From Solirubrobacteraceae bacterium (lineage in GTDB: Bacteria > Actinomycetota > Thermoleophilia > Solirubrobacterales > Solirubrobacteraceae), in assembly GCA_030447505.1 (NCBI GenBank), contig JAUJOT010000006.1, positions 1 to 64,000 on the forward strand: a stretch of DNA of 64,000 nucleotides, written 5' to 3'. A program made the translations under genes and the position numbers. The notes beneath the pieces were generated by a model, which was not told where the DNA came from, did not search any database, and saw nothing but the letters and a program-made list of their open reading frames with translations. This document shows, piece after piece, positions 19,758 to 28,848 of the stretch. Every line of letters begins with the position of its first letter. The stretch's first letter is position 1.

Positions 19758-21818
19758 ATGGCGTCGATGCTGACCGCGCCCGCCGGACGACGAGCGAAGT
19801 GGGTCGTGGCCGCGATCTGGATCGTGGCCATCGTCGGGTCGTTCGCGACCGACCTGCCGGGCAGGTTCGCCGACGCCGAGGAGAACGAGTCGACGTCGTT
19901 TCTGCCCGGCGAGGCCGAGTCGACGAGGGCGCTCGCCGCGACCGAGCGCTTTCAGGGCGGCGAGCTGGCGCCGCTGGTCGTCGTCTACCGTCGCGAAGGT
20001 GGCCTGACGCGCGCCGACAGACGCAGGATCGCCGGCGACCGCGCCGCGCTCAACAGACTGGATCTGCGCGCCACCTCGCCCTTCGGCGAGCCGCTGCTGT
20101 CGGCGGACGGCAGCGCGGCGATCGTGCAGGCGCAGATCACGGGCGACGGCGAAGCGGCGACGATCCTCGACCCCGTCGAGGCGGTCCGCGAGCGCGTCAG
20201 CGATCCGGGCGGAGGCCTCGAGGCGAAGGTCACCGGACCCGCCGGCTACGCGGCCGATCAGATCAAGGTCTTCGAGGGCATCAACGGCGTACTGCTCGGC
20301 GCCGGGTTGCTGCTCGTGCTCGTCCTGCTGGCGCTGATATATCGCAGCCCGGTGTTTCTGTGGATCCCCCTGCTGGCGATCATCTTCGCCGAGCTCGCGA
20401 CGCGCTCGATCGGCTACGGCCTGACGGAGCTCGGCGTCACCGTCAACGGGCAGTCCTCGGCGATCCTGTCGATTCTCGTGCTCGGCGTCGGCACCGACTA
20501 CGCGCTGCTGCTCGTCGCGCGCTACCGCGAGGAGCTGCGCCGCCACGAGGACAGGCACGAGGCGATGGCGCTCGCGCTGCGCACGGCGGGGCCGGCGATC
20601 TTCGCGTCCGGCATGACGGTGATCGCGGCATTGCTCTGCCTGACGCTGGCGGACGTCAACGGCACCTCGGGGCTGGGGCCGGTCGGCGCGCTCGGCGTCG
20701 CCGTCGCGATGCTCGCGATGCTGACGCTGCTGCCCGCCTGGCTCGTGATCTGGGGGCGCGGCGCGTTCTGGCCGCGCGTGCCGCGGCTGGGCACCGAGGG
20801 CGCCGACGAGATGCACGGCGCCTGGCGACGGGTCGGCGACCGCGTCGTGCGCAGCCCGCGGCGCGTGTGGGTCGGCACGGTGGCGCTACTGCTCGTGCTG
20901 TCGCTGGGCCTGTTGAACTTCGACGACGGCCTGACGAGCGGCAACGGCTTCCGCGACGAGGTCGAGGCGGTCGCGGGCCAGCAGCTGCTCGCGCAGTCGT
21001 TCCCCAGCGGCGCCAACGCGCCGACCGACATCATCGTGCCCGACCCCGCGCGCGTCGACGCCGTGCGCGCGGCCGTCGCCGACGCGCCCGGCGTCAGCGA
21101 GGTCCGTCCGGTCAAGCGCGGCGAGGACGGCGTGCTGCTCGCCGCCGTGCTCGAGCCCGATCCGTTCTCGACCGAGGCCTTTGAGCTGATCCCCGCGATC
21201 CGCGCGGCCGCCAAGCGCGCGGGCGGCGAAGCGACGCTCGTCGGCGGGGGCACAGCCGTCGAGTACGACCTGCGCAAGGCCGCGGCGCGCGACAACAGGG
21301 TGATCGTCCCGATCGCGCTCGTCGTCGTGCTGCTGATCCTGATCGCGCTGCTGCGCGCGCTCGTCGCGCCGCTGATGCTGATCGCGACCGTGATCCTCTC
21401 CTACGCCGCCGCGCTCGGCGTCGGCGCGGTCGTCTTCGACGTCGTCTTCGGCTTCCCCGGCAGCGATCCCTCGCTGCCGCTGTTCGCGTTCATCTTCCTG
21501 GTCGCGCTGGGGATCGACTACAACATCTTCCTGATGGCGCGCGTGCGCGAGGAGACGCTGCGTCACGGCACGCGCGAGGGGATGCTGCGCGGGTTGGCGG
21601 TCACCGGCGCGGTGATCACGTCAGCCGGCGTGGTGCTCGCGGGGGTGTTCTCCGTGCTCGGCGTCCTGCCGCTCGTCTTCCTCACCGAGATCGGCTTCGT
21701 CGTGGCGTTCGGCGTTCTGCTCGACACGTTCCTCGTGCGCTCGGTGCTCGTCCCGGCGCTGACGTTCGAGATCGGCCCGAGCATCTGGCTGCCGTCCAGG
21801 CTCGCCAAGGCCCAGTAG
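19758..21818 (+). CDS. MMPL/RND-family transporter
   Basis: 686 residues, two repeated halves with about 12 membrane segments. Each half has the family signature after TM4: GVGTDYALLLVARYREEL (about residue 244) and LGIDYNIFLMARVREE (about residue 585). Each half begins with one helix and a periplasmic domain. Members export lipids, antibiotics or hopanoids using proton motive force. It lies directly after the DUF255 gene and convergent with an aldo/keto reductase (9-base gap). No partner lipid genes are adjacent, so the substrate is unknown. Confidence 0.92.
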   Translation: MASMLTAPAGRRAKWVVAAIWIVAIVGSFATDLPGRFADAEENESTSFLPGEAESTRALAATERFQGGELAPLVVVYRREGGLTRADRRRIAGDRAALNRLDLRATSPFGEPLLSADGSAAIVQAQITGDGEAATILDPVEAVRERVSDPGGGLEAKVTGPAGYAADQIKVFEGINGVLLGAGLLLVLVLLALIYRSPVFLWIPLLAIIFAELATRSIGYGLTELGVTVNGQSSAILSILVLGVGTDYALLLVARYREELRRHEDRHEAMALALRTAGPAIFASGMTVIAALLCLTLADVNGTSGLGPVGALGVAVAMLAMLTLLPAWLVIWGRGAFWPRVPRLGTEGADEMHGAWRRVGDRVVRSPRRVWVGTVALLLVLSLGLLNFDDGLTSGNGFRDEVEAVAGQQLLAQSFPSGANAPTDIIVPDPARVDAVRAAVADAPGVSEVRPVKRGEDGVLLAAVLEPDPFSTEAFELIPAIRAAAKRAGGEATLVGGGTAVEYDLRKAAARDNRVIVPIALVVVLLILIALLRALVAPLMLIATVILSYAAALGVGAVVFDVVFGFPGSDPSLPLFAFIFLVALGIDYNIFLMARVREETLRHGTREGMLRGLAVTGAVITSAGVVLAGVFSVLGVLPLVFLTEIGFVVAFGVLLDTFLVRSVLVPALTFEIGPSIWLPSRLAKAQ

Positions 21819-21827
21819 GCGCCGGCG

Positions 21828-22682
21828 CTACACCGCGTCCTCGAGCTGCGCGAGCTCCTGCTCGTCGAGCTCGAGCTCGGCGGCGGCGATGTTCTCCTCC
21901 AGATGCGCGACGGAGCCGGTTCCCGGGATCGGCAGCATCACGGGAGAGCGCTGCAGCAGCCAGGCCAGCGCGACCTGGGCGGGCGTCGCGGCGTGCTCCT
22001 GCGCGATCTCGGCGACGACGGCGCCCGGCCCGGCGAGGTCTCCCGCCGCGAGCGGAAACCACGGCAAGAAGCCGAGGCCGTCGCGCTCGCAGACGTCGAG
22101 CACCTCCTGCGACCCGCGGTCGGTCAGGTTGAAGCGGTTCTGGACGGACACGACGTCGACGATCGCGCGTGCCTCCCGGAGCTGCTCGACGGAGACGTTG
22201 GAGACGCCGATGTGGCGGATCTTGCCCTCGTCCTGAAGCTCCTTCAGCGCGCCGACGGACTCGGCGTAGGGCACCTCGGGATCGGGCGCATGCAGCTGGT
22301 AGAGCTCGATCCGCTCGACGCGCAGGTCCTTCAGCGAGCCCTCGCAGGCGTCCCGCAGGTGCTGCGGGCGGCCGTTGCGCCCCCACTGGCCCGGGCCGCT
22401 GCGTTCGAGGCCGCCCTTCGTCGCGATCGTCAGCCCGTCGGGATAGGGATGCAGTGCCTCGGCGATGAGCTGCTCGCTGACGTGCGGACCGTAGCTGTCG
22501 GCGGTGTCGATCAGGTCGACTCCGAGCTCGACGACACGCCGCAGCACGTCGAGCGCGCTGTCGCGATCCGGCGGCGGCCCCCAGACGCCCCGGCCGGTGA
22601 TCCGCATCGCGCCGTAGCCAAGCCGATGCACCTCGACGTCAGCGCCGAGCGTCAGCGTGCCGGATGCATCGACGGCGCTCAC
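21828..22682 (-). CDS. Aldo/keto reductase
   Basis: 284 residues, an NADPH-dependent (beta/alpha)8 barrel. The catalytic tetrad is visible: Asp and Tyr in DLIDTADSYGPHVSE, Lys in TIATKGG, His in LYQLHAPDPEVP. The C-terminal NADPH-binding part includes VMLPIPGTGSVAHLEEN. GTG start, 16 bases after glnA on the same strand, so it may be co-transcribed. Substrate is not inferable. Confidence 0.92.
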   Translation of the reverse strand: MSAVDASGTLTLGADVEVHRLGYGAMRITGRGVWGPPPDRDSALDVLRRVVELGVDLIDTADSYGPHVSEQLIAEALHPYPDGLTIATKGGLERSGPGQWGRNGRPQHLRDACEGSLKDLRVERIELYQLHAPDPEVPYAESVGALKELQDEGKIRHIGVSNVSVEQLREARAIVDVVSVQNRFNLTDRGSQEVLDVCERDGLGFLPWFPLAAGDLAGPGAVVAEIAQEHAATPAQVALAWLLQRSPVMLPIPGTGSVAHLEENIAAAELELDEQELAQLEDAV

Positions 22683-22698
22683 TCCCGAGCTGCGGGTG

Positions 22699-24039
22699 TC
22701 ACAGGACCGGCAGGTAGCGATCGAGCTCCCACTGGCTGACCTGCACCCGGTAGTCCTCCCACTCGCGGCGCTTGATCTCGACGTAGCGGTTGAACATGTG
22801 CTCGCCGAGTGCGCGCAGCACGAGCTCGGACTCCGCGGTCAGCTCGATCGCCTCGCCGAGCGTCTCGGGCAGCTGCTCGATGCCGAGCCGGCGGCGGTCG
22901 TCGGGCGACAGGTGGTAGAGGTTCTTCTCCATCGGCTCGGGCAGCTCGTAGCCCTTCTCGATGCCCTCCAGGCCCGCGTGCAGCAGCGCGGCGAACGTCA
23001 TGTACGGGTTGCAGGCGGGGTCAGGGCAGCGCAGCTCCATCCGCGTCGCGTTCTCCTTGCCGGGGTGGTAGAGCGGCACCCGCACGAGCGCGGAGCGGTT
23101 GCGCCGGCTCCACGCGACGTAGACGGGCGCCTCGAAGCCCGGGACGAGGCGCTTGTAGGAGTTCACCCACTGGGCGAAGATCGACGAGATCTCGCGCGCG
23201 TGCCTGAGCTGTCCGGCGATGAAGGCCTTGCCGGTGTCCGACAGGAAGTAAGGGTCGTCGGCGTCGAAGAAGGCGTTGCTTCCGTTCCTGAAGAGGCTCA
23301 TGTGCGTGTGCATCCCGGAGCCGTTCTCGCCGAACAGCGGCTTGGGCATGAACGTCGCATGCCAGCCGTACTTCATCGCGTACTCCTTGACGGTGATCCG
23401 GTACGTCATGCAGTCGTCGGCCATCTTCATGGCGTCGGCGTAGCGCATGTCGATCTCGTGCTGGCTGGGGCCGACCTCGTGGTGCGTGTACTCGACGTGG
23501 ATGCCGAGCTGCTCGAGCGCGAGCACCGTCTCGCGCCGCACGTCAGAGCCGGCGTCGAGTGTCGTGAGGTCGAAGTAGCCGCCGTTGTCGAGGACCTCGG
23601 TCCCCTGCGAGTCCTTGAAGAGGAAGTACTCGAGCTCCGGGCCGACGTTGAACCTGTCGAAGCCGATCGAGCCCGCACGCTGCAGCGCGCGGCGCAGGAC
23701 GTGGCGCGGGTCGCCCTCGTAGGGCGTGCGCTCGGGCGTCAGCACGTCGCAGAACAGCCGCCCGACGCCTTGCTCCTCCGGTCGCCACGGGAGGATCGCG
23801 AACGTCGCCGGGTCCGGCATCGCGAGCATGTCGGACTCCTCGATCGCGTTGAAGCCGGTGATCGACGATCCGTCGAAGCCCATCCCGGACTCGAAGGCGT
23901 CGTCGAGCTCGTCGCGGTTGATCGAAAACGACTTGAGCTGCCCGAGGATGTCCGTGAACCACAGCCGGATGAAGCGGATGTCGCGCTCGGCGACGATCGC
24001 CTTGACGTCGTCGGGCGTCTTGGGGCGGTCGTCACTCAT
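22699..24039 (-). CDS. glnA: Glutamine synthetase, type I-alpha
   Basis: 446 residues. It makes glutamine from glutamate, ammonia and ATP. Beta-grasp domain at 1-100 with GMGFDGSSITGFN; catalytic domain with HHEVGPSQHEIDMRYADA (metal ligands), NGSGMHTHMSLF, and SRRNRSALVRVPLY. The segment near the C-terminus reads KNLYHLSPDDRR rather than the NLYDLPPEE adenylylation site, and the length (446) matches the alpha class, so it is probably not controlled by adenylylation. A hairpin lies upstream at 24067. This may be a secondary copy (glnA-like) rather than the main enzyme. Confidence 0.93.
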   Translation of the reverse strand: MSDDRPKTPDDVKAIVAERDIRFIRLWFTDILGQLKSFSINRDELDDAFESGMGFDGSSITGFNAIEESDMLAMPDPATFAILPWRPEEQGVGRLFCDVLTPERTPYEGDPRHVLRRALQRAGSIGFDRFNVGPELEYFLFKDSQGTEVLDNGGYFDLTTLDAGSDVRRETVLALEQLGIHVEYTHHEVGPSQHEIDMRYADAMKMADDCMTYRITVKEYAMKYGWHATFMPKPLFGENGSGMHTHMSLFRNGSNAFFDADDPYFLSDTGKAFIAGQLRHAREISSIFAQWVNSYKRLVPGFEAPVYVAWSRRNRSALVRVPLYHPGKENATRMELRCPDPACNPYMTFAALLHAGLEGIEKGYELPEPMEKNLYHLSPDDRRRLGIEQLPETLGEAIELTAESELVLRALGEHMFNRYVEIKRREWEDYRVQVSQWELDRYLPVL

Positions 24040-24066
24040 GGGCGGGAGCCTAGTGGGCCGCCCACA

Positions 24067-24098
24067 AACGTTGCACCCGAAACCTCGGGCGCAACGTT
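24067..24098 (-). terminator. Hairpin between HxlR gene and glnA
   Basis: AACGTTGC and GCAACGTT pair perfectly (8 bp), then one mismatch, then CCCGA/TCGGG, with a 4-base AACC loop. On the minus strand it is followed by TTTGTGGG. It lies 111 bases after the HxlR stop and 28 bases before the glnA start. It may be an HxlR terminator or part of the glnA leader. Confidence 0.5.
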
Positions 24099-24209
24099 CC
24101 TGGGCGACCCGCTAGCCGGTCGTCTCGTCATCGCTGTCCGCCGTTTGGGCGAGCAGCTCGCCAGACGCCCACCGGGCCAGGCGCCCTACAGCCGTCTGTC
24201 CCAGGCGGC

Positions 24210-24602
24210 TTACACCATCCAGTGCCGCGCCCAGCGCTCGAGCTCGCGGACCGCGGGCTCGAGGTCGCGGCCCATCTCCGTGAGCGCGTACTCGACGCGC
24301 GCGGGACGGCCCGCGCGCTCCGTCCGAACGACGACGCCGTGGCGCTCGAGCTCCTTCATGCGCTCCGACAGCAGCCGGTCGGAGAGCTCGGGCACGGCTT
24401 CGGCGATCTCACCGAAGCGCAGCGGCTGTCGCTGGATCAGGACGCTGATGATCGCTCCCGTCCAGCGGCGTCCGATGAGCTCGACCGCCCGGTGGTAGTA
24501 GGGGCAGCAGGCGGGCCGGCCTTCGGCTGTGCCGACGAGCGTCCGCCTCGCACGCCCGCCGGCTCGCGGCGCGGGCCGCAGGCCGTCCTCCGCGGATCCC
24601 AT
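24210..24602 (-). CDS. HxlR-family transcriptional regulator
   Basis: 130 residues, one winged-helix domain. It has the family layout CCPYYHRAVELIGRRWTGAI, with redox-type cysteines at the start, then LRFGEIAEAVPELSDRLLSE for the recognition helix and a wing ending HGVVVRTERAGRPARVEYAL. The N-terminal 30 residues are Arg/Ala rich and may not be translated. The start lies 3 bases after the stop of the AhpD-like gene, so the pair form an operon and HxlR probably controls it. Confidence 0.9.
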   Translation of the reverse strand: MGSAEDGLRPAPRAGGRARRTLVGTAEGRPACCPYYHRAVELIGRRWTGAIISVLIQRQPLRFGEIAEAVPELSDRLLSERMKELERHGVVVRTERAGRPARVEYALTEMGRDLEPAVRELERWARHWMV

Positions 24603-24605
24603 CCG

Positions 24606-25169
24606 CTACGCGGCCCGCAGGCTCCGGGTGTCCTCGACGGAGCCGTCGACCGGCACGTCCCCCGCGACGTTGACCATCGCGGTGAAGCGCTCGAGCGCGA
24701 CGTAGGCGATCGCCTCGAGAATCTGCTCGTCGCTCCAGCCGGCCTCGCGCGCCTCCTCGTGCAGGTGCATCGGTGGGCGGCCCGGGCTCTCGACGACGGC
24801 CTCGAGGTAGGTCAGCAGCGCCGCGGCGCGCGCGTCGTTGGACTTGAACTCGCGGGCCAGTGCGACCTCGTCGAGCGCCAGGCCGGCCTGGCGGGCCGTG
24901 CGACTGTGCAGCGCGATCCCGGGCTGTGAGCCGTGGTGCTCGGCGATCGCGAGCGAGATGCGCTCGAGCGTCGGCACGTCGAGCGCGCCGCGGCGCAGCT
25001 CCGAGCGGAAGCGCGCGTAGCCGCGCAGCGCCGCGGGCGAGCCGGCGAGCGCGGCGAGGAAGTTCGGCAGCTGGCCGCCGCCGGCGAGCGCGCCGCGCAG
25101 CACCGCGACTGAGCCCTCCGGAGCGGTGAGCTCGTCGTGGATCTGGAACCTGCTCATCGGTGTCTTCAT
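24606..25169 (-). CDS. AhpD-like/carboxymuconolactone-decarboxylase-family protein lacking the CxxC
   Basis: 187 residues, all-helical AhpD-like fold (ERISLAIAEHHGSQPGIALHS, then TARQAGLALDEVALAREF). In redox-active members this helix carries E...CxxC...H. Here the two Cys positions are Ser and Gly/Ile-type residues (HHGSQPGIALHS), so peroxidase activity is unlikely. SDEQILEAIAYVALERFTAMVNVAG matches the C-terminal helices. Co-transcribed with HxlR. The start could also be the ATG at 25157 (MSRF). It may act as a carboxymuconolactone-type lyase or a sensor; unknown. Confidence 0.8.
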   Translation of the reverse strand: MKTPMSRFQIHDELTAPEGSVAVLRGALAGGGQLPNFLAALAGSPAALRGYARFRSELRRGALDVPTLERISLAIAEHHGSQPGIALHSRTARQAGLALDEVALAREFKSNDARAAALLTYLEAVVESPGRPPMHLHEEAREAGWSDEQILEAIAYVALERFTAMVNVAGDVPVDGSVEDTRSLRAA

Positions 25170-25428
25170 GGGGAAGGCCTTCTGGGGATCGCGATGGATC
25201 AGCGTCCGTGCCGTTGGGGACTGGCGAGTTGCTTACTTCTCGTAAGTGTAGGCCGCGGTCCCTGCCTGCGCAAGACCGGAGCCTCACCTGTTCTACGCAC
25301 GCCGGTAAAGACGAGTTCACGCACGTGTGTCGATCGTGCGAAGGGTCCCCCGCTCTTCACGGGCGCAATCGTGATCTCGGCGCGCTGTCCACCCTCAGCG
25401 CGACGCCCGCCAACGGCAAACGGGACGC

Positions 25429-25755
25429 TCAGGATGAGGGTGGCCGGCTGGCCGCGACGAAATCGGCTTGCGCGAGCTGGTCGAGCACCTCTCGAAAGAT
25501 GCCCCAAGCCGGCTCGCCGATGCCTTCCCTCCATCTGCGCTCCAGCTCGCGCCCGGCCTCCCAGATCGCGGCCTCGAGGCGCCGACCGCGCGCTGTGAGG
25601 CGCACCACCCGGGCGCGGCCGTCAGCAGCGTGCGGCTCGCGCGTCAGATATCCCAAGCGCTCGAGTTGGCCGAGCATGTCGTTGACGGCTTGCTTGGACA
25701 GCTGAGCACCGGCGGCGATCTCTGTCGGGGGCGAGAGGAAACCAGCGACAGTCGG
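25429..25755 (-). pseudogene. MarR-family regulator truncated at its N-terminus
   Basis: In frame it reads VAGFLSPPTEIAAGAQLSKQ then AVNDMLGQLERLGYLTREPH and DGRARVVRLTARGRRLEAAI, the MarR recognition helix, wing and dimer helix. Upstream of about 25755 the similarity stops where the IS481-like transposase remnant begins. The first helices of MarR are therefore missing. A short product from the internal ATG at 25677 is possible but would lack DNA binding. Confidence 0.75.
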
Positions 25756-25774
25756 CCACGCCGCGCGACGCCAG

Positions 25775-26520
25775 GCGCCTCTCGCCTACCCGACCAACCT
25801 CGCCGCCGAGGCGGCCGGAGTCAGTGACCGCACCGCGCGCAAGTGGCTGGCCCGCTACCGCCGCGAGGGCTGCGACGGCCTGCGTGATCGCTCGTCGGCG
25901 CCGGCGACGGTCGCTACCGCACCTGCGAGCGGCGCGTCGAAGCGATCGCTGCGCTGCGGCGCCTACGCATGACCGGCGCGGAGATCGCCGAGGTCCTCTC
26001 GATGGCGCACTCGACCGTGTCGGGGATCCTCATGAAGATCGGGATGGGCAAGCACCGGCAAGCGCGGCGCTACACCGGCTCACGCACGATGCTGAGGGTG
26101 CTCGCCGCCAGATGGTCGGCTGGGAGTTCGTGCACGTCGCGATCGACGACGCCACCCGCCTGGCCTACGTCGAAGTTCTCCACGACCCGAAAAGGCGCTC
26201 ACGGCGATCGGCTTCTTGCGCCGCGCTGTCGAGCACTTCGCCGGCTACGGCATGACCGTCGAACAGCTGATCACCGACAACGGCTCGGCCTACCGCTCAA
26301 CGATCCACGCGATCGCGTGCCGCACGCTCGGGCATCCGCCACCTACGCACCCGGCCCTACCGCCCACAGACCAACGGCAAGGCGAGCGCTTCATCGCACG
26401 CGGCCCTCGCGACCCTCGGGGGCCTCGACGACCCGGGGAAGGTCCCCCGGTGGTCGATCCGCCGCCGATGGCCACCCACCCGGGCGTCGGTCGCTGCCCG
26501 CTTCCGCGCCGGGCCGACGC
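25775..26520 (+). mobile_element. Degraded IS481-like transposase remnant
   Basis: Successive frames give pieces of one IS481-type transposase: helix-turn-helix EAAGVSDRTARKWLARYRRE then GLRDRSS; RRLRMTGAEIAEVLSMAHST; the integrase-core first Asp in EFVHVAIDDATRLAYVEVLH; the second Asp in VEQLITDNGSAYRS; and a frameshifted RPYRPQTNGK-like end. At least four frame changes and a shortened C-terminus show it is inactive. Its left edge truncates the MarR gene, and its right edge touches the manganese catalase stop. No clear terminal inverted repeats were found. Confidence 0.8.
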
Positions 26521-26524
26521 GCTC

Positions 26525-27469
26525 TCAACTGAGCTTGTCCTTGGCCTTCTCGAGCATGCTGTCCTTGACCGTTTCGAGCATGCCGCCCCCCTTCTGCTCG
26601 GGCCGCTCGCTGCCGAGCTGCGGCGAGCCGTGCCCCCCGGACTGGATCTGGGCGGTCTGGTTCATGCTCTCGGGCGGGGGAGACGGGAGGATCGGCTCGC
26701 CCCCGAGCGGACGCGCCGGCTCACTGCTGAACTGGCCGCGGCCGTCGAGCGACGGGCCGGTTGACCAGCGGCCCTCCGGCGGCGGCGGCCCGTCGGGCGT
26801 CGACGTGGACAGGAACGTGTAGTTGAAGTCCTGGTTCTCCTGGTCCGACGGGAAGCTGTCAGGGATCGGCAGCGCGTTCACTCCGCCGATCTCCTCGATG
26901 ACGGCCAGCCACTGCTGCTGGTGCATCGTGTCCCGGGCGATGAGGAAGGCCAGCATGTCCTTCATGCCGGGGTCGTCGGTGAGGTTATACAGGCGGGTGG
27001 CGAGCGTGCGGCCGGTGGCCTCCGCCGCCACGTTGGCGTACATGTCCGCGCCCGCGTTTCCGCTGGCGTAGACGTTCGACATGTCGAAGGCCATCCCGTC
27101 GGCGTCGACGGGCAGCGCGCCCATGCCCGACGACAGGTACTGACGGGGCATCATGCCGCCGAGCATCGCCTGCATGATCGGGCTCTTGGCGGCGACGCCC
27201 TCCTTGACCGCCTCCTTGGAGCCCTCGAGGTTGAGCGCCACGGCGTGGCAGAGCATCTCGATGTGGGCGAGCTCCTCGGTGCCGGTCTGTAGAAGGAGGT
27301 CCTTGTACCTCTTCGGTCCTCGGAAGCTCCAGGCCTGGAAGAGGTACTGCATCGCGACCCGGATCTCACCCTCCACGCCGCCGATCGCCTGCTGCAGGTG
27401 CTTCGCGAAGAGGGGGTTGGGGCTGTCGACGCGGACCTTGTACTGCAGTTGGCCGTCGGTGTAGAACAT
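26525..27469 (-). CDS. Manganese catalase
   Basis: 314 residues, ferritin-like four-helix core. It dismutates hydrogen peroxide with a di-manganese centre in the cytosol. Ligands visible: Glu in GVEGEIRVAMQYLFQAWS (about residue 35), Glu and His in GTEELAHIEMLCH (about 65-70), Glu in AAEATGRTLATRLY and His in ARDTMHQQQWLAVIEEIGG. The C-terminal 90 residues are a low-complexity Pro/Gly/Ser tail ending in a Lys/Glu-rich helix, longer than in most members. ATG 27469 is chosen for its AAGGA about 6 bases upstream. Transposase remnants sit on both sides, so it may have moved with them. Confidence 0.93.
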   Translation of the reverse strand: MFYTDGQLQYKVRVDSPNPLFAKHLQQAIGGVEGEIRVAMQYLFQAWSFRGPKRYKDLLLQTGTEELAHIEMLCHAVALNLEGSKEAVKEGVAAKSPIMQAMLGGMMPRQYLSSGMGALPVDADGMAFDMSNVYASGNAGADMYANVAAEATGRTLATRLYNLTDDPGMKDMLAFLIARDTMHQQQWLAVIEEIGGVNALPIPDSFPSDQENQDFNYTFLSTSTPDGPPPPEGRWSTGPSLDGRGQFSSEPARPLGGEPILPSPPPESMNQTAQIQSGGHGSPQLGSERPEQKGGGMLETVKDSMLEKAKDKLS

Positions 27470-27599
27470 CGCCGGTCCTTTCGCTCGAGGGTGTGCCGCG
27501 GGACTACCCACCGGCACTACCCACCGGGCCGCTTACCCTGCCATCGACCTGTCGAGACGTTCGGTGGTTGCTGAGCCGCGCTCCGACGTTCCCATAGAT

Positions 27600-28310
27600 G
27601 TCAAGGGGCGAGCTTTTGGTGGTTTGCCCGACGAAGCCGGCGCCGCAGGTGATCGCGTGGGGTGGGTGCGATGATGGCGGCGTCGCGCGCTCGATGTAGC
27701 GCTTCAGGCAGCGGATCGTCTCCCGCTTGGTCTTGCTGCGGGCGGGTCGCAGCCGGCGACACAGCGTCGCCTTGCCGCGGATCGAGCGACGCACGGCGAG
27801 CTGTTCGCGTAGCTGCTGGGGCGCGGTGATGATCAGCTGGGAGAGCTGGGCCATCGCCGCGCTGCGGGCCTTGACGGCGCTCGCTCGCGTGGTGCACAAA
27901 GCCGGATCGATTCGACGATCGCGTCGGTCTCTTGGGGATCGTGTGGCCTTGCCGGCGAGCGCCAAGCGGGCGGCCATCTCGGCGTCGATCGGGTCGCTCT
28001 TGCCTACGCCGGCGGCGAGTGTGGGGGTGTCGGTTGGTTGACCTCGAACACCCTGATGTCGTGCTCGCGCAGGCAGCGCACCCGTCCAACGGCGTAGACA
28101 CCTGTGGACTTGATGTCGACGACGTCGACGTGTCCGAAGTCGCGCAGCCAGTCAACAGCCTGGCGTAGCCGGCGAACGTCGAACGTCGTCTCAAAGCTCT
28201 CGGTGCCCAGCAGCGAGCCGCGGCCGTCCAGCGCCGCGGCCTCGTGTGTCGCTGTACGGCGTGAACGCCGCCGATGACAACGCTCTCGGTGTCCTGCATG
28301 CTGTCCATCG
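27600..28310 (-). mobile_element. IS110-like transposase remnant with internal deletion
   Basis: Minus-strand frames give the IS110 N-terminal DEDD domain: VVIGGVHAVQRHT (normally a VDTHKxTH-type motif), EAAALDGRGSLLGTESFETT, then GHVDVVDIKSTGVYAVGRV and IDAEMAARLALAGKA. RASAVKARSAAMAQLSQLII follows. The catalytic C-terminal Ser domain is absent, and sequence jumps to KTKRETIRCLKRYIERA, which is the extreme C-terminus of IS110 transposases. This is an internally deleted, frameshifted element. Confidence 0.8.
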
Positions 28311-28370
28311 CTGTCGCTTCGTTCCGGGCGGGGCGGCCGGTCGGGAAGGGCGGACATAACAGTGACGAGG

Positions 28371-28848
28371 CACTTTTCGCAAGCAGGTTCCTATCAGGTC
28401 ACGCGCCGCCCGACCCGACCACCCCGTTTGATGAGCAGTCCGAGGCGAGCGGCCCGAGCCGACAGGTCCCCAGCAACGACACCCACAGCGTCAGTTGACA
28501 GCAGGTCAGACTCGATCAGCGCGCCGACGAGATCTTCACGGTTTGACGGAGACCTTGAAATCTGGGGCTCCGAGGCTGAAATCCGGGATCGTGTCCTCGA
28601 GGAAGGGCAACAGTCCGGAGTTCCGGGCAGGGTCCCCGCGCCAAACTAACCACGGGCTCAACACGCGCCATAGTGGAGCGGCGTCCCCAGCGGCCACCGA
28701 ATCATCGCCCATTTTCACCCGCCCGGAGCCGACCAACCGGCCGAGCGGAACTAACCCCTCTCCGCGGAAACCCAGCCCCGCTCGGGGAGCACGTCATCCT
28801 GCACACCAACCTTGCGCCCGCTACACCCCGGGCTACTCACGATCTCGG
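28371..28848. other. Intergenic stretch without recognised gene
   Basis: About 480 bases between the IS110-like remnant and the pqqE stop. The first 130 bases are probably the outer end of the IS110-like element. I see no convincing coding frame on either strand. A short CCCCG/CGGGG pairing near 28780 could be a weak hairpin downstream of pqqE. Confidence 0.5.

Noticed and set aside
24100-24209. Possible tRNA in the glnA upstream gap
   Set aside because: No cloverleaf arms or CCA end could be paired by eye; only the hairpin at 24067-24098 stands out.
28371-28848. Several open frames of 60-150 residues downstream of pqqE
   Set aside because: No ribosome sites, no recognisable motifs, overlapping frames on both strands; treated as non-coding or outer end of the IS110-like remnant.
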